The notes under the pieces were generated by a model. That model saw nothing but the letters and a program-made list of their open reading frames with translations, had not been told where the DNA came from and searched no databases. A stretch of 19,762 nucleotides of DNA, taken from assembly GCA_023415595.1 (NCBI GenBank), contig JAEZJW010000006.1, forward strand, positions 1 to 19,762. The letters are read 5' to 3'. Position 1 is the stretch's first letter. The number at the start of each line of letters is the position of its first letter. This document shows positions 1 through 7,601 of this stretch, one piece after another. A program made the position numbers and the translations under genes. The stretch is from Bacillota bacterium. Its GTDB lineage: Bacteria > Bacillota > Clostridia > Lachnospirales > Lachnospiraceae.

Positions 1-35
1 AACAGTATTAGTACAAAAAAACTTCTCTTCATCAT
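1..35 (-). CDS. 5' end of a gene leaving the left edge; possible exported protein
   Basis: On the minus strand two adjacent ATG codons (at 35 and 32) follow a good ribosome binding site (AAAGGGGAAG, complement of about 38-47). The few visible codons read MMKRSFFVLIL, a basic start followed by hydrophobic residues, as in a signal peptide or membrane anchor. A well-formed promoter lies upstream on the same strand (134-162). Only 11 codons are in the window, so no function can be given. A second minus-strand frame open over about 1-153 also reads smoothly but has no good start. Confidence 0.4.
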   Translation of the reverse strand, partial: MMKRSFFVLIL

Positions 36-104
36 TACTTCCCCTTTGCATTTGTATCAATCTTCCGCTTACTGTGCCTACGTCTGGTAATGGGGCATGA
101 AGTG

Positions 105-137
105 TATTTATTAGGCACCCAATTACCCTAATAAATA
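105..137. promoter_or_regulatory. 11-bp perfect inverted repeat overlapping the -10 box (operator candidate)
   Basis: TATTTATTAGG (105-115) and CCTAATAAATA (127-137) are perfect inverted copies separated by 11 bases. The right arm overlaps the -10 box of the minus-strand promoter and the left arm lies in its early transcribed region, a typical repressor position. On the plus strand the right arm is followed by a T run near 143-147, so it could instead terminate plus-strand transcription. Confidence 0.35.
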
Positions 138-162
138 TAATATTTTTCCAATATTATGTCAA
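134..162 (-). promoter_or_regulatory. Probable sigma-A promoter for the left-edge minus-strand gene
   Basis: Read on the minus strand, TTGACA (complement of 157-162) is followed after exactly 17 bases by TATATT (complement of 134-139). This is a near-consensus vegetative promoter. Transcription would start near 127, giving a leader of about 90 bases before the ATG at 35. Confidence 0.5.
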
Positions 163-433
163 TAGGAACCAATAGTTTAATCAATACTTACAGTGGTCAT
201 AAGCAATTCTATTTATTGCTAATTTTGTTTTGTTATAATCAAAAATCATATCAATAATTAAATCTCACTTAGATGGGAAGAACGTGGTAATCTATATGAA
301 TTAAAGTACAAGTTGGCAGACTATGTGAATTGGTTAACAATCACCGGATTCATTCATCTCTGGGATATCTAACCCCACGAGAGTAACGGATGATTACCCT
401 TAAAAAAGTTGTCTAGATTACTGTTGACAATCC
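163..433. other. Gene-free AT-rich stretch with a possible coding remnant
   Basis: No complete gene is seen. A start-less frame at 262-372 on the plus strand reads like protein for about 36 codons (it includes RWEERGNLYELKYKLADY and ends at a TAA at 370) and may be the tail of a decayed gene. The 18 bases at 271-288 recur with two changes at 648-665. A weak 6-bp hairpin lies at about 203-220, followed by T-rich sequence. Confidence 0.3.
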
Positions 434-534
434 AGCCTTGCCCTAATCCGTGGCAAGGCTTAGGAAGAATGGGAGATGCTCACCAGAGGGGTTAGCATCT
501 TTATTCTTCCTGACTCACTTATATGTGTCACATA
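434..534 (-). ncRNA. Candidate structured RNA/element-end module, left copy
   Basis: Read on the minus strand: a short palindrome TATGTGACACATA (complement of 522-534), then a long hairpin closed by AGGAAGAAT/ATTCTTCCT (503-511 with 462-470) with inner stem GATGCT/AGCATC, then a second hairpin AGCCTTGCC/GGCAAGGCT (434-442 with 452-460). The same order of elements occurs at 11755-11863, where the inner stem differs in sequence but still pairs. The apical loop AACCC..CTGGTG is conserved. The last hairpin here lacks the T run seen in the right copy. No known RNA family was recognised. It could be an RNA gene or a DNA structure at the end of an integrating element. Confidence 0.3.
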
Positions 535-535
535 A

Positions 536-580
536 TTAAAAGGATGTATAGCCCTTAAAAATAAGGCTGATACATCCTTT
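536..580 (-). terminator. Terminator-like hairpin beside the left att copy
   Basis: AAAGGATGTAT (539-549) pairs perfectly with ATACATCCTTT (570-580), with further pairing inside. On the minus strand the stem is followed by TTTAATT. It sits just downstream of the tRNA 3'-end fragment, where a tRNA terminator would be, matching the arrangement at 11864-11911 although the sequence is unrelated. Confidence 0.5.
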
Positions 581-587
581 ACAATTA

Positions 588-606
588 AGCGGATAACGGG
601 AATCGA
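588..606 (-). repeat. att direct repeat: 19-bp copy of the tRNA-Gly 3' end
   Basis: AGCGGATAACGGGAATCGA here is identical to 11922-11940, the 3' end of the tRNA-Gly gene (discriminator, 3' acceptor strand and part of the T arm). Identity stops at both edges. This is the duplicated core left when an element integrates into a tRNA 3' end, and it marks the distal end of the island. Confidence 0.75.
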
Positions 607-647
607 GTAAGTAAGGAAACCCGGAAAGTGCTTATTTAATGCTTGTC

Positions 648-665
648 AGATGGGAAGGACATGGT
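648..665. repeat. Imperfect second copy of an 18-bp motif
   Basis: AGATGGGAAGGACATGGT here matches AGATGGGAAGAACGTGGT at 271-288 in 16 of 18 positions. Both copies can be read as (L/V)RWE..G in a short open frame, so they may be fragments of related coding sequence. The rest of 607-747 contains no recognisable gene. Confidence 0.3.
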
Positions 666-747
666 CGCCAGGTGATAGTTTGCTAATTAAGAAAAGATTA
701 ATCTAAAGGAGAATAGGCGTCATCTGGTATCCATAGTATAAAATTAG

Positions 748-776
748 TTGAATTTTAAGGTTTTATATTTTAATAT
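748..776 (+). promoter_or_regulatory. Promoter of the rloC-like gene
   Basis: TTGAAT (748-753), a 17-base spacer and TAATAT (771-776) form a good vegetative promoter. It lies about 40 bases before the ribosome binding site AAGGAGA (804-810) of the rloC-like gene. Confidence 0.55.
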
Positions 777-817
777 ACATTTATAGGATAAAAATTCCAT
801 TCGAAGGAGAAAATATC

Positions 818-3022
818 GTGATAAAGAAGATTGAATTACTTAATGTCGCTTCTTACTCTAAAGAAGAAAAAGAATTATTTGCTCCATTAAAAATTAATTA
901 TTTTTACGGTTGTAATGGTAGTGGCAAATCAACTGTAGCAAATTATCTTAATAATATCACGGATAGTAAATATAGCACATGCTCAGTAGAGTGGGAAAAC
1001 AATAATCCGAATGAGGTTCTTGTATATAATAATGATTTTGTAAAGGAGAATTTTGCCTTAAGTTCTGAGATAAAAGGTATATTTACTTTAGGGAAAACAA
1101 CAAGTGATGCACTAAAATTTATCGAAGAAGGCAGAGAGAATGTTAAAAAAATAAATAATAATTTACATGGTGCAAGAAATAAACTCGAAGAGTTTAATGA
1201 CTCTCTTAGGAATCTCATAGAAGATTATCAGAACATATTCTGGAAAGCAAAAACTACATATGCACCTGACTTTGGTAAAGCTATGCAAGGTTTTCTTGGA
1301 AAGAAAAGTGATTTCTTCAGTAAGTGTTTATCGGAATACGGCACAAGGCATGTTATAAGCGAAACTAAAGAAGAACTCCTTAATCGATATAAGAAGGTTT
1401 TTGAAAGTGATATAAAGGAATATCCATTGCTTAATGATTTAGACTTATCTTTGGTCTCACTAAATGAAACGTGTGATTTACTTGATAAAGTAATTTCAGG
1501 AAAAGAAGATCTACCTATCGGAGGATTGATTTCTAAATTATCTAATAGTGATTGGATTAAGCAAGGATTAGGATATTTATCAGATAGTGATGATAAATGT
1601 CCTTTTTGCCAGAGGACTATTCCGGATGAGTTAAAAGAAGAAATTGAATCATTTTTTGACACCACGTATGAAAATAATTGTAATGATATCAAATCCTTTA
1701 AAAACAAATATGTTAATTACTTCTCAACCCTTATCTTTGGAGTTAAGACTATAGCATTTGATGATTTTGCTGTTGTCGATTTTAAAAGTTGTCATTCATT
1801 GATAACAACAATTGAGGATATATATAAACGTAATATAGAATTATTAGATAGTAAAATTAGTATGCCAAGTACAAAGGTATACTTAACTTCACTATATCTA
1901 CCTTTTGAAGCCCTTAAGAATGAGATTAATAAGCTAAACGCAGAGATACTTAAAAATAATGAGATATGTAAGAATCTTGCTAAGGAGCGAAAGAATATAG
2001 TGGATTCTGTATGGCAGATTATCATTAAAGAACTTGAGCTTAGTATTGAAAGTTTCAATAAACAAAAGGGTGATTTAGAAAAAGCAATAAGTAGTTTATA
2101 TGGTGTAATTAAAACACATACTGAGAATCTAGATAAATTGACTGAAGAAATCAAAGTAAAAGAAGCAAGTATGACCAGCATAGAATATACCGTTAATGAA
2201 ATCAATAAAATTCTCACTACATTTGGGTTCACTGGTTTTAAATTAAATACAACAGCTAAAAAAGGAAGATATAAAATTGAAAGGCCAGATGGAGAAGATG
2301 CAAAAGATACCTTAAGTGAAGGAGAATATCGCTTTATAACTTTCCTGTACTTTTATCAATTATTAAAAGGAAGTTTTGATTCATCAGGCTTATTAACAGA
2401 AAAAGTTGTAGTGATCGATGACCCAGTAAGTAGTTTGGATAGCAATTCATTATTTATCATAAGTACATTAACCAAGGATATTATTGCAAGATGCTTGGAT
2501 GATAAAGATGGTATTAACCAGGTTTTTTTGCTAACCCATAATATTTATTTTCATAAAGAAATCACATTTAAGGGTGCCAGGGAGACCGCCTCACCCAATA
2601 AGGAGGCTTATTGGATTATTCAAAAAAGCAATAATCTATCTAAAATAAAAAGATTCAAATCGAACCCTATTTTGACTACATATGAATCTCTATGGAGAAT
2701 GTTGGATGACACAAGCAACATTGCTGATATGTCAGTATTATTGAATGCTATGCGAAGAATTTTGGAGCATTATTTTAATGTAATTTGCGGTTATGATTAT
2801 GAGAAGTGTGTCAGTAATTTTGAAGGTGAAGATAAATTGGTTTGTAAAGCACTTCTCTCCTATATTAATGATGGTTCTCACTTTATCAGCGATGATTATG
2901 TTCTGTGTTATGATAGCATTGATAAATATTTACGAGTGTTTGAAAAGATTTTCGATAATCTTGGCCATATCAATCACTATAAAGCAATGTCTGGCGAGGA
3001 CCGAAGATGGAAATTTATATAG
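818..3022 (+). CDS. rloC: RloC-like AAA ATPase / anticodon nuclease
   Basis: A 734-aa protein starting at GTG, seven bases after AAGGAGA. Visible features in order: Walker A (GCNGSGKST, residues 31-39); a CPFC pair at 261-264 in a helical region, resembling half of a Rad50-type zinc hook; a predicted coiled coil at about 365-465; an ABC signature-like LSEGE (499-503); Walker B and D-loop (IDDPVSSLD, 533-541); and a switch histidine in LLTH (574). The C-terminal part has R646-x3-E650 and, after a gap, H688 in NDGSHF. This matches the Arg-x3-Glu...His triad of PrrC-type anticodon nucleases, with a longer Glu-His spacing than in PrrC. The size and zinc-hook motif fit RloC better than the roughly 400-aa PrrC. 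RloC proteins are known to cleave tRNA at the anticodon and to respond to DNA damage. Here the gene has its own promoter and stands beside, not inside, the hsd locus. It could also be a related AAA_13 ATPase with another target. Confidence 0.75.
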   Translation: MIKKIELLNVASYSKEEKELFAPLKINYFYGCNGSGKSTVANYLNNITDSKYSTCSVEWENNNPNEVLVYNNDFVKENFALSSEIKGIFTLGKTTSDALKFIEEGRENVKKINNNLHGARNKLEEFNDSLRNLIEDYQNIFWKAKTTYAPDFGKAMQGFLGKKSDFFSKCLSEYGTRHVISETKEELLNRYKKVFESDIKEYPLLNDLDLSLVSLNETCDLLDKVISGKEDLPIGGLISKLSNSDWIKQGLGYLSDSDDKCPFCQRTIPDELKEEIESFFDTTYENNCNDIKSFKNKYVNYFSTLIFGVKTIAFDDFAVVDFKSCHSLITTIEDIYKRNIELLDSKISMPSTKVYLTSLYLPFEALKNEINKLNAEILKNNEICKNLAKERKNIVDSVWQIIIKELELSIESFNKQKGDLEKAISSLYGVIKTHTENLDKLTEEIKVKEASMTSIEYTVNEINKILTTFGFTGFKLNTTAKKGRYKIERPDGEDAKDTLSEGEYRFITFLYFYQLLKGSFDSSGLLTEKVVVIDDPVSSLDSNSLFIISTLTKDIIARCLDDKDGINQVFLLTHNIYFHKEITFKGARETASPNKEAYWIIQKSNNLSKIKRFKSNPILTTYESLWRMLDDTSNIADMSVLLNAMRRILEHYFNVICGYDYEKCVSNFEGEDKLVCKALLSYINDGSHFISDDYVLCYDSIDKYLRVFEKIFDNLGHINHYKAMSGEDRRWKFI

Positions 3023-3114
3023 GAAGGGTTGGAGGTAATTATTGTACTATTGTATCCGAAAAACTAGACATAAAGCTTCTTCCTAAAATGCTCTTTTTGG
3101 TGGATGAAGGTTAA
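3007..3114 (+). CDS. Small ORF (35 aa) overlapping the end of rloC
   Basis: The ATG at 3007 overlaps the last 16 bases of the rloC-like gene in another frame and is preceded by GAGGA with six bases of spacing. The peptide begins MEIYIGRVGGNYCTIVSEKL and ends with a short hydrophobic stretch (MLFLV) and DEG. The overlap suggests translational coupling to rloC. No family was recognised. It could be chance, but the good ribosome binding site, tight packing with the next small ORF and shared terminator favour a real gene. Confidence 0.4.
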   Translation: MEIYIGRVGGNYCTIVSEKLDIKLLPKMLFLVDEG

Positions 3115-3127
3115 AGAGAAGATTTGA

Positions 3128-3262
3128 ATGTTTTTACCATTATTAGGACTTGCAATATTTGGATCATCTGAGATTGCTGAATCAGTAATTACCGGAATTG
3201 GGCTTGGAGCGGGTTTATACTGTGCGTTACGCACAACTCAGACAACTGCAATGGCGTACTAA
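3128..3262 (+). CDS. Small hydrophobic protein (44 aa) downstream of rloC
   Basis: Starts 13 bases after the 35-aa ORF, with AGAGAAG as a modest ribosome binding site. The sequence starts MFLPLLGLAIFGSSEIAES and continues with a glycine-rich hydrophobic segment (VITGIGLGAGLYCAL), so one membrane span or an amphipathic helix is plausible. A strong terminator follows 18 bases after the stop, making this the last gene of the rloC unit. The function is unknown. A small membrane peptide next to a suicide nuclease could be a toxin, antitoxin or regulator, but nothing in the sequence decides this. Confidence 0.4.
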   Translation: MFLPLLGLAIFGSSEIAESVITGIGLGAGLYCALRTTQTTAMAY

Positions 3263-3279
3263 AAGTAACAGTTATAGAT

Positions 3280-3315
3280 AAGAGAATGCATATCAATACA
3301 TGCATTCTCTTTTTT
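3280..3315 (+). terminator. Rho-independent terminator of the rloC unit
   Basis: AGAGAATGCAT (3281-3291) pairs perfectly with ATGCATTCTCT (3300-3310) around an 8-base loop, and the stem runs into a T6 tract (3310-3315). It separates the rloC transcript from the hsd locus. Confidence 0.85.
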
Positions 3316-3430
3316 GACCAAGTAGGCTCACTACGAATAGTTTGGCAATATATGAAACATCCATAATTCGACACAAAAATAGCAGTTTATGAAAAATATT
3401 AATCATTTATGTAAAATTATCAGAACCTAT

Positions 3431-3459
3431 TTGTAATTTGTTGGATGGTACGTTATAAT
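3431..3459 (+). promoter_or_regulatory. Promoter of the hsd locus
   Basis: TTGTAA (3431-3436), 17 bases, then a perfect TATAAT (3454-3459). A second possible -35 (TTGACA, 3464-3469) has only a weak -10 (TATTAC) 18 bases later. Otherwise 3316-3562 holds no gene. Confidence 0.5.
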
Positions 3460-3562
3460 TATTTTGACATAGATAATATGTTGCATTTATTACATACAAC
3501 CATTAGGTGAAATACCAATGAGCTATAATCATATAAAAAACTGATACAAAGGGGAACAAGAC

Positions 3563-5089
3563 ATGGCAAATGGTAGTACAAATGTAGGATTTGAAGATAA
3601 ACTATGGCTGGCAGCAGACAAATTAAGAGGAAGTATGGATGCGTCTGAATATAAACATGTAGTTCTGGGATTGATATTCTTGAAGTACGTATCTGATTCT
3701 TTCAATACGAAATTTGAGGAGCTAGTGCATGAAGCAGCCGGTTTTGAGGAAGATAAGGATGAATATACTGCTGATAATATATTTTATGTCCCGATAGATG
3801 CGAGATGGAGTATAATTTCATCTTATGCAACATCACCTGAAATTGGTAAAGTAATTGATAATGCAATGGAGATATTGGAGAAGGAAAATCCGGTTTTAAA
3901 AGGAGTATTAAGTAAAAATTATTCCAGACCTGAGCTTGATAAAACAAGGCTTGGTGAATTGGTAACTCTTTTTACAAATATAGATGTAGGTACAGATGCA
4001 GCGATTGAGAGAGATATTCTTGGTAGAGTGTATGAATATTTCCTTGGTAAGTTTGCAAGCGCAGAAGGCAAACTAGGTGGTGAATTCTATACCCCGGCAT
4101 GTGTTGTTAGGACATTGGTTGAGATAATTGAACCTTATAAAGGAAGAATTTATGACCCTTGTTGTGGTTCCGGTGGTATGTTCTGTCAATCTGCAAAATT
4201 CATAAAGGAGCATCAAGGAAATGTTAATAATATCTCTGTATACGGTCAAGAGAGCAACCCGACAACTTGGAAGCTTGCGAAAATGAATTTGGTATTAAGA
4301 CAGATTGATGCAGATCTTGGAACCCATAATGCAGATTCTTTCCATGAGGATTTACATAAGCAATTGAAGGCGGACTTCATTCTTGCCAATCCTCCATTCA
4401 ACATTTCAGACTGGGGTGGAGAAAGGATTCAGGAGGATGTTCGTTGGAGATACGGAACACCTCCAACAGGAAATGCTAATTACGCATGGTTACAGCATAT
4501 GCTGCATCATTTGAATCCAATGAATGGTGTGTGCGGTACAGTCCTTGCAAACGGATCATTGAGCTCAAATACATCAAATGAAGGTGTGATTCGTGCTAAT
4601 ATGCTACGTTCAGATGTAGTGGAATGTATTGTTGCAATGCCAAGTCAGCTATTCTATTCTGTGACGATTCCAGTGTGCCTCTGGATCATGAGAAAAGGAA
4701 AGAACGAGAATACTAAGGGTAAGGTACTCTTTATAGACGCAAGAAACTTAGGACATATGATTGATCGACGTGTTCGTGAGCTAAGTGAAGAAGATATTCA
4801 GAAGATTGCTGATACTTATCATAGCTGGAAAAATAATCAAGGATATGAAGATATTCAGGGGTTTTGCAAAGCAGCATCAATTGATGAGATATCGGAAAAT
4901 GATTACATACTAACTCCGGGTAGATATGTTGGCATTGAAGAGGTAGAGGATGATGGAGTTCCATTCGATGAAAAGATGACAAGGCTTACTACAGAACTTT
5001 ATAGATTATTTGAAGATTCACATAAACTGGAAGAAGAAATCTGTAAGAAGCTTGCTGCTATTGGTTACGGTAAAGGAGATAAATTGTGA
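3563..5089 (+). CDS. hsdM: Type I restriction-modification system methyltransferase subunit HsdM
   Basis: A 508-aa protein starting at ATG, eight bases after AAGGGGA. The N-terminal helical domain (about 10-140) is typical of HsdM. The N6-adenine methyltransferase domain has the S-adenosylmethionine site DPCCGSGGM (198-206) and the catalytic NPPF (276-279), and EFYTP precedes motif I as usual. HsdM methylates adenine in the sequence chosen by HsdS and is part of both the M2S1 methylase and the R2M2S1 restriction enzyme. Length and motifs are complete, so it should be active. It is the first gene of the locus. The next gene starts 84 bases downstream. Confidence 0.95.
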   Translation: MANGSTNVGFEDKLWLAADKLRGSMDASEYKHVVLGLIFLKYVSDSFNTKFEELVHEAAGFEEDKDEYTADNIFYVPIDARWSIISSYATSPEIGKVIDNAMEILEKENPVLKGVLSKNYSRPELDKTRLGELVTLFTNIDVGTDAAIERDILGRVYEYFLGKFASAEGKLGGEFYTPACVVRTLVEIIEPYKGRIYDPCCGSGGMFCQSAKFIKEHQGNVNNISVYGQESNPTTWKLAKMNLVLRQIDADLGTHNADSFHEDLHKQLKADFILANPPFNISDWGGERIQEDVRWRYGTPPTGNANYAWLQHMLHHLNPMNGVCGTVLANGSLSSNTSNEGVIRANMLRSDVVECIVAMPSQLFYSVTIPVCLWIMRKGKNENTKGKVLFIDARNLGHMIDRRVRELSEEDIQKIADTYHSWKNNQGYEDIQGFCKAASIDEISENDYILTPGRYVGIEEVEDDGVPFDEKMTRLTTELYRLFEDSHKLEEEICKKLAAIGYGKGDKL

Positions 5090-5173
5090 TTATCGGACTA
5101 AAAGTATTTCAATAATAGACTGGACATAAGCTGTAGTTACGGTAATATACCTACTATAAGGGTGGTTATTACT

Positions 5174-6139
5174 ATGAACCAAGAGATTGTCAATTCAATA
5201 ATGTATCAAATGGTCTTGCATTTGGACAACCAACAGCAAATGAAATTAAAACAAGTTCTAGAGCAAGTCATGTATAATAATGATGATTCAGAAGATGATT
5301 CGTTTGAACTTTTGGATCGTTTTATAGCAACAAAAAAGTTAGAGGGGCGTTCAGATAAGACGCTTGAATTCTATAGGAACACTGTTAACAAGATGCTGAT
5401 AGCAATAGATAAAAATGTTAAGGCTATTACAACGGATGACCTAAGAATGTATCTTACAGATTATCAAAGTAGAGCAACTGTTAGTAAACAAAGTGTAGAT
5501 AATGTAAGGCGTAACCTTTCAAGTTTCTTTACATGGCTTGAAGATGAAAATTATATTATGAAAAGTCCGGTTAGAAGGATGCGTAAAATTAAGACAACTA
5601 CTGCTATTAAAGAAACATATTCAGATGATGAGATGGAAAGATTAAGGGATTCTTGTACTGAGATTAGAGATTTGGCTATGATTGATTTATTATCATCAAC
5701 AGGTATGCGTGTCGGCGAATTAGTATTACTAAATCGAGAAGATATAGACTTTAATGAACGAGAATGTATTGTTTTCGGAAAAGGTGATAAAGAAAGAATT
5801 GTATATTTTGATGCAAGAACCAAGTTACATCTTCAGGAATATTTGAATAGCAGAGTTGATGATAATCCTGCATTGTTTGTGGGATTGCGATCACCAAATG
5901 AACGCCTAGAAATAGGTGGGATTGAGGTTAGAATCCGTAAGCTTGGAAGAAGCATAGGTATAAAAAAATGTCATCCCCATAAATTTAGAAGGACGATGGC
6001 GACAGTAGCAATAGACAAAGGAATGCCTATAGAGCAAGTGCAGAAGCTCTTAGGACACGAGAAGATAGATACAACGCTTCATTATGCAATGGTGAAGCAA
6101 AGTAACGTTAAGAATGCACACAGAAAATATATAGGGTAG
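5174..6139 (+). CDS. Tyrosine recombinase (XerC/D-like) inside the hsd locus
   Basis: A 321-aa protein from ATG 5174, chosen because AGGGTGG (5158-5164) sits nine bases upstream; an in-frame GTG at 5162 lies inside that site. An N-terminal SAM-like core-binding domain (about 44-130) precedes a catalytic domain with R179 (GMRVGE), K203 (GKGDKER), H269-x2-R272, H295 (LLGHEK) and Y304 (HYAMV). All catalytic residues are present. Placement between hsdM and hsdS, only eight bases before hsdS, is known from phase-variable type I loci where such a recombinase swaps hsdS target-recognition domains through inverted repeats. No second hsdS or partial hsdS copy is visible here. It could also contribute to island mobility. 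Confidence 0.9.
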   Translation: MNQEIVNSIMYQMVLHLDNQQQMKLKQVLEQVMYNNDDSEDDSFELLDRFIATKKLEGRSDKTLEFYRNTVNKMLIAIDKNVKAITTDDLRMYLTDYQSRATVSKQSVDNVRRNLSSFFTWLEDENYIMKSPVRRMRKIKTTTAIKETYSDDEMERLRDSCTEIRDLAMIDLLSSTGMRVGELVLLNREDIDFNERECIVFGKGDKERIVYFDARTKLHLQEYLNSRVDDNPALFVGLRSPNERLEIGGIEVRIRKLGRSIGIKKCHPHKFRRTMATVAIDKGMPIEQVQKLLGHEKIDTTLHYAMVKQSNVKNAHRKYIG

Positions 6140-6147
6140 GTGATTAA

Positions 6148-7431
6148 ATGACCGAATGGAAAGAATACACAGTCCAAGATCTAATTGATTTGAATATGAT
6201 AGAAGAACCTATGGATGGTAATCATGGAGGAATACATCCCAAAACTACTGATTATGTACCTGTTGGAGTACCATTTATTATGGCTAATAATTTAGTAGAT
6301 GGTGGAGTTGATTTAGAAAACTGTTCGTTCATTACAGAGGAGCAAGCAAATAGTCTTAGAAAGGGATTTGCTCATCCAGGAGATGTATTATTAACACATA
6401 AAGCAACAATAGGTCGAACGGCTATTGTTCCAGATAAGTATCCAGTGATAATATTGACTCCTCAAGTGACTTATTATCGAATTAAGAAAGATATTAATAA
6501 AGGATATTTAAAATATTATTTTGATTCACCAGATTTTCAAAACACATTGTCTAGTTGGGCGAATTCAGGTAGCACTCGTGCTTATTTGGGAATTACTGCA
6601 CAACATAAGTTACCGGTAGTTTTACCTTCGTTAGAAATACAGGATAAAATAGCATCTATACTATCCGCAATTGACGATAAGATCCAGAACAATAAACAGA
6701 TAAATAGGAATTTATTAGACCAAGCTAATACATTTTTTCAATCTTGGTTTGTTGAGTATGAGCCATTTGGTGGATCTAGACCAGATGATTGGAAGGAGGG
6801 AATTCTTGAGGATATTATTGAGTTTTCTAATGGATATGCATTTAAAAGCAAAGAATTATTAAATGAGCCAGATTCAGAAAGAGATTGTTATCACGTATTT
6901 AAACAAGGCCACATCAATCGTGGTGGCGGATTTAATATAACTGGAACAAAGAGCTGGTATCCAAAGGACCTCGCAAAGAATCTCCAAAAGTATGTATTGC
7001 AAAAGGGTGATGTTTTAATGGCTATGACTGATATGAAAGATAATGTGGCTATTCTCGGAAACACTGCGGTTATGGAGATTGAGGGGGAATATATAGTTAA
7101 TCAGCGAGTAGGATTAATTAGACCAACAGGAATATATGGAATTCAGTATCCATATATAGCATTGCTTACTAATAGTTATGATTTTTTAAAGGACTTAAGA
7201 AGTCGAGCTAATAGTGGTGTACAGGTTAACCTTTCGTCAAATGAAATCCGTAATTCATCTATATATATTGCTCCTGAAAGTGTTAATAAGGAATTCAATG
7301 AATTGGTTATGCCATTATTTGAGGCTATGATTGTAAATGATATTGAAAATCTACGATTAGCAGATTTACGAGATGAATTGTTACCAAAACTTATATCAGG
7401 TGAACTTGATATCTCTGACATGGATATATAA
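6148..7431 (+). CDS. hsdS: Type I restriction-modification specificity subunit HsdS
   Basis: A 427-aa protein with two target-recognition domains: TRD1 at about 1-165 and TRD2 at about 215-385. They are separated by a conserved helix (QDKIASILSAIDDKIQNNKQ, from about 164) followed by FFQSWFVEYEPFGG, with a matching C-terminal helix (LRDELLPKLISGELDIS). This is the standard full-length layout, and each half reads one part of a bipartite site. The ATG lies eight bases after the recombinase stop, with GGTAGGTG as ribosome binding site, so the two genes are probably cotranscribed. The target sequence cannot be predicted by eye. Confidence 0.93.
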   Translation: MTEWKEYTVQDLIDLNMIEEPMDGNHGGIHPKTTDYVPVGVPFIMANNLVDGGVDLENCSFITEEQANSLRKGFAHPGDVLLTHKATIGRTAIVPDKYPVIILTPQVTYYRIKKDINKGYLKYYFDSPDFQNTLSSWANSGSTRAYLGITAQHKLPVVLPSLEIQDKIASILSAIDDKIQNNKQINRNLLDQANTFFQSWFVEYEPFGGSRPDDWKEGILEDIIEFSNGYAFKSKELLNEPDSERDCYHVFKQGHINRGGGFNITGTKSWYPKDLAKNLQKYVLQKGDVLMAMTDMKDNVAILGNTAVMEIEGEYIVNQRVGLIRPTGIYGIQYPYIALLTNSYDFLKDLRSRANSGVQVNLSSNEIRNSSIYIAPESVNKEFNELVMPLFEAMIVNDIENLRLADLRDELLPKLISGELDISDMDI

Positions 7432-7601
7432 TTAGTGCGATAAATTTTAATTTATAATTATTTTCAGCTGAATAGTGGTCGTAATGGTAATCAGACATAA
7501 AAAATGAAACAACAGTGGCTGAAACTTTTGTTTATCAAAAAGAATGCACTATTCCAAATTAATTTTTAAAGGTTAAAAATTGTACCTAGGGGGATATAAT
7601 C

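Noticed and set aside
1..153. A start-less minus-strand frame of 51 codons that reads like protein
   Set aside because: It overlaps the promoter and leader of a better supported gene start at 35 and has no usable start codon.
1..820. CRISPR array or tandem repeats
   Set aside because: No regularly spaced repeats were seen here or elsewhere in the window; the repeats present are paired hairpins and att copies.
2793..3038. An 81-codon plus-strand frame overlapping the end of rloC
   Set aside because: It covers the nuclease motif region in another frame and has no ribosome binding site; the composition looks like frame-shifted rloC.
7432..7601. Possible silent hsdS fragment between hsdS and hsdR
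   Set aside because: Neither strand shows HsdS helix or TRD-like sequence; only a short TTCAGC/GCTGAA inverted pair is present.
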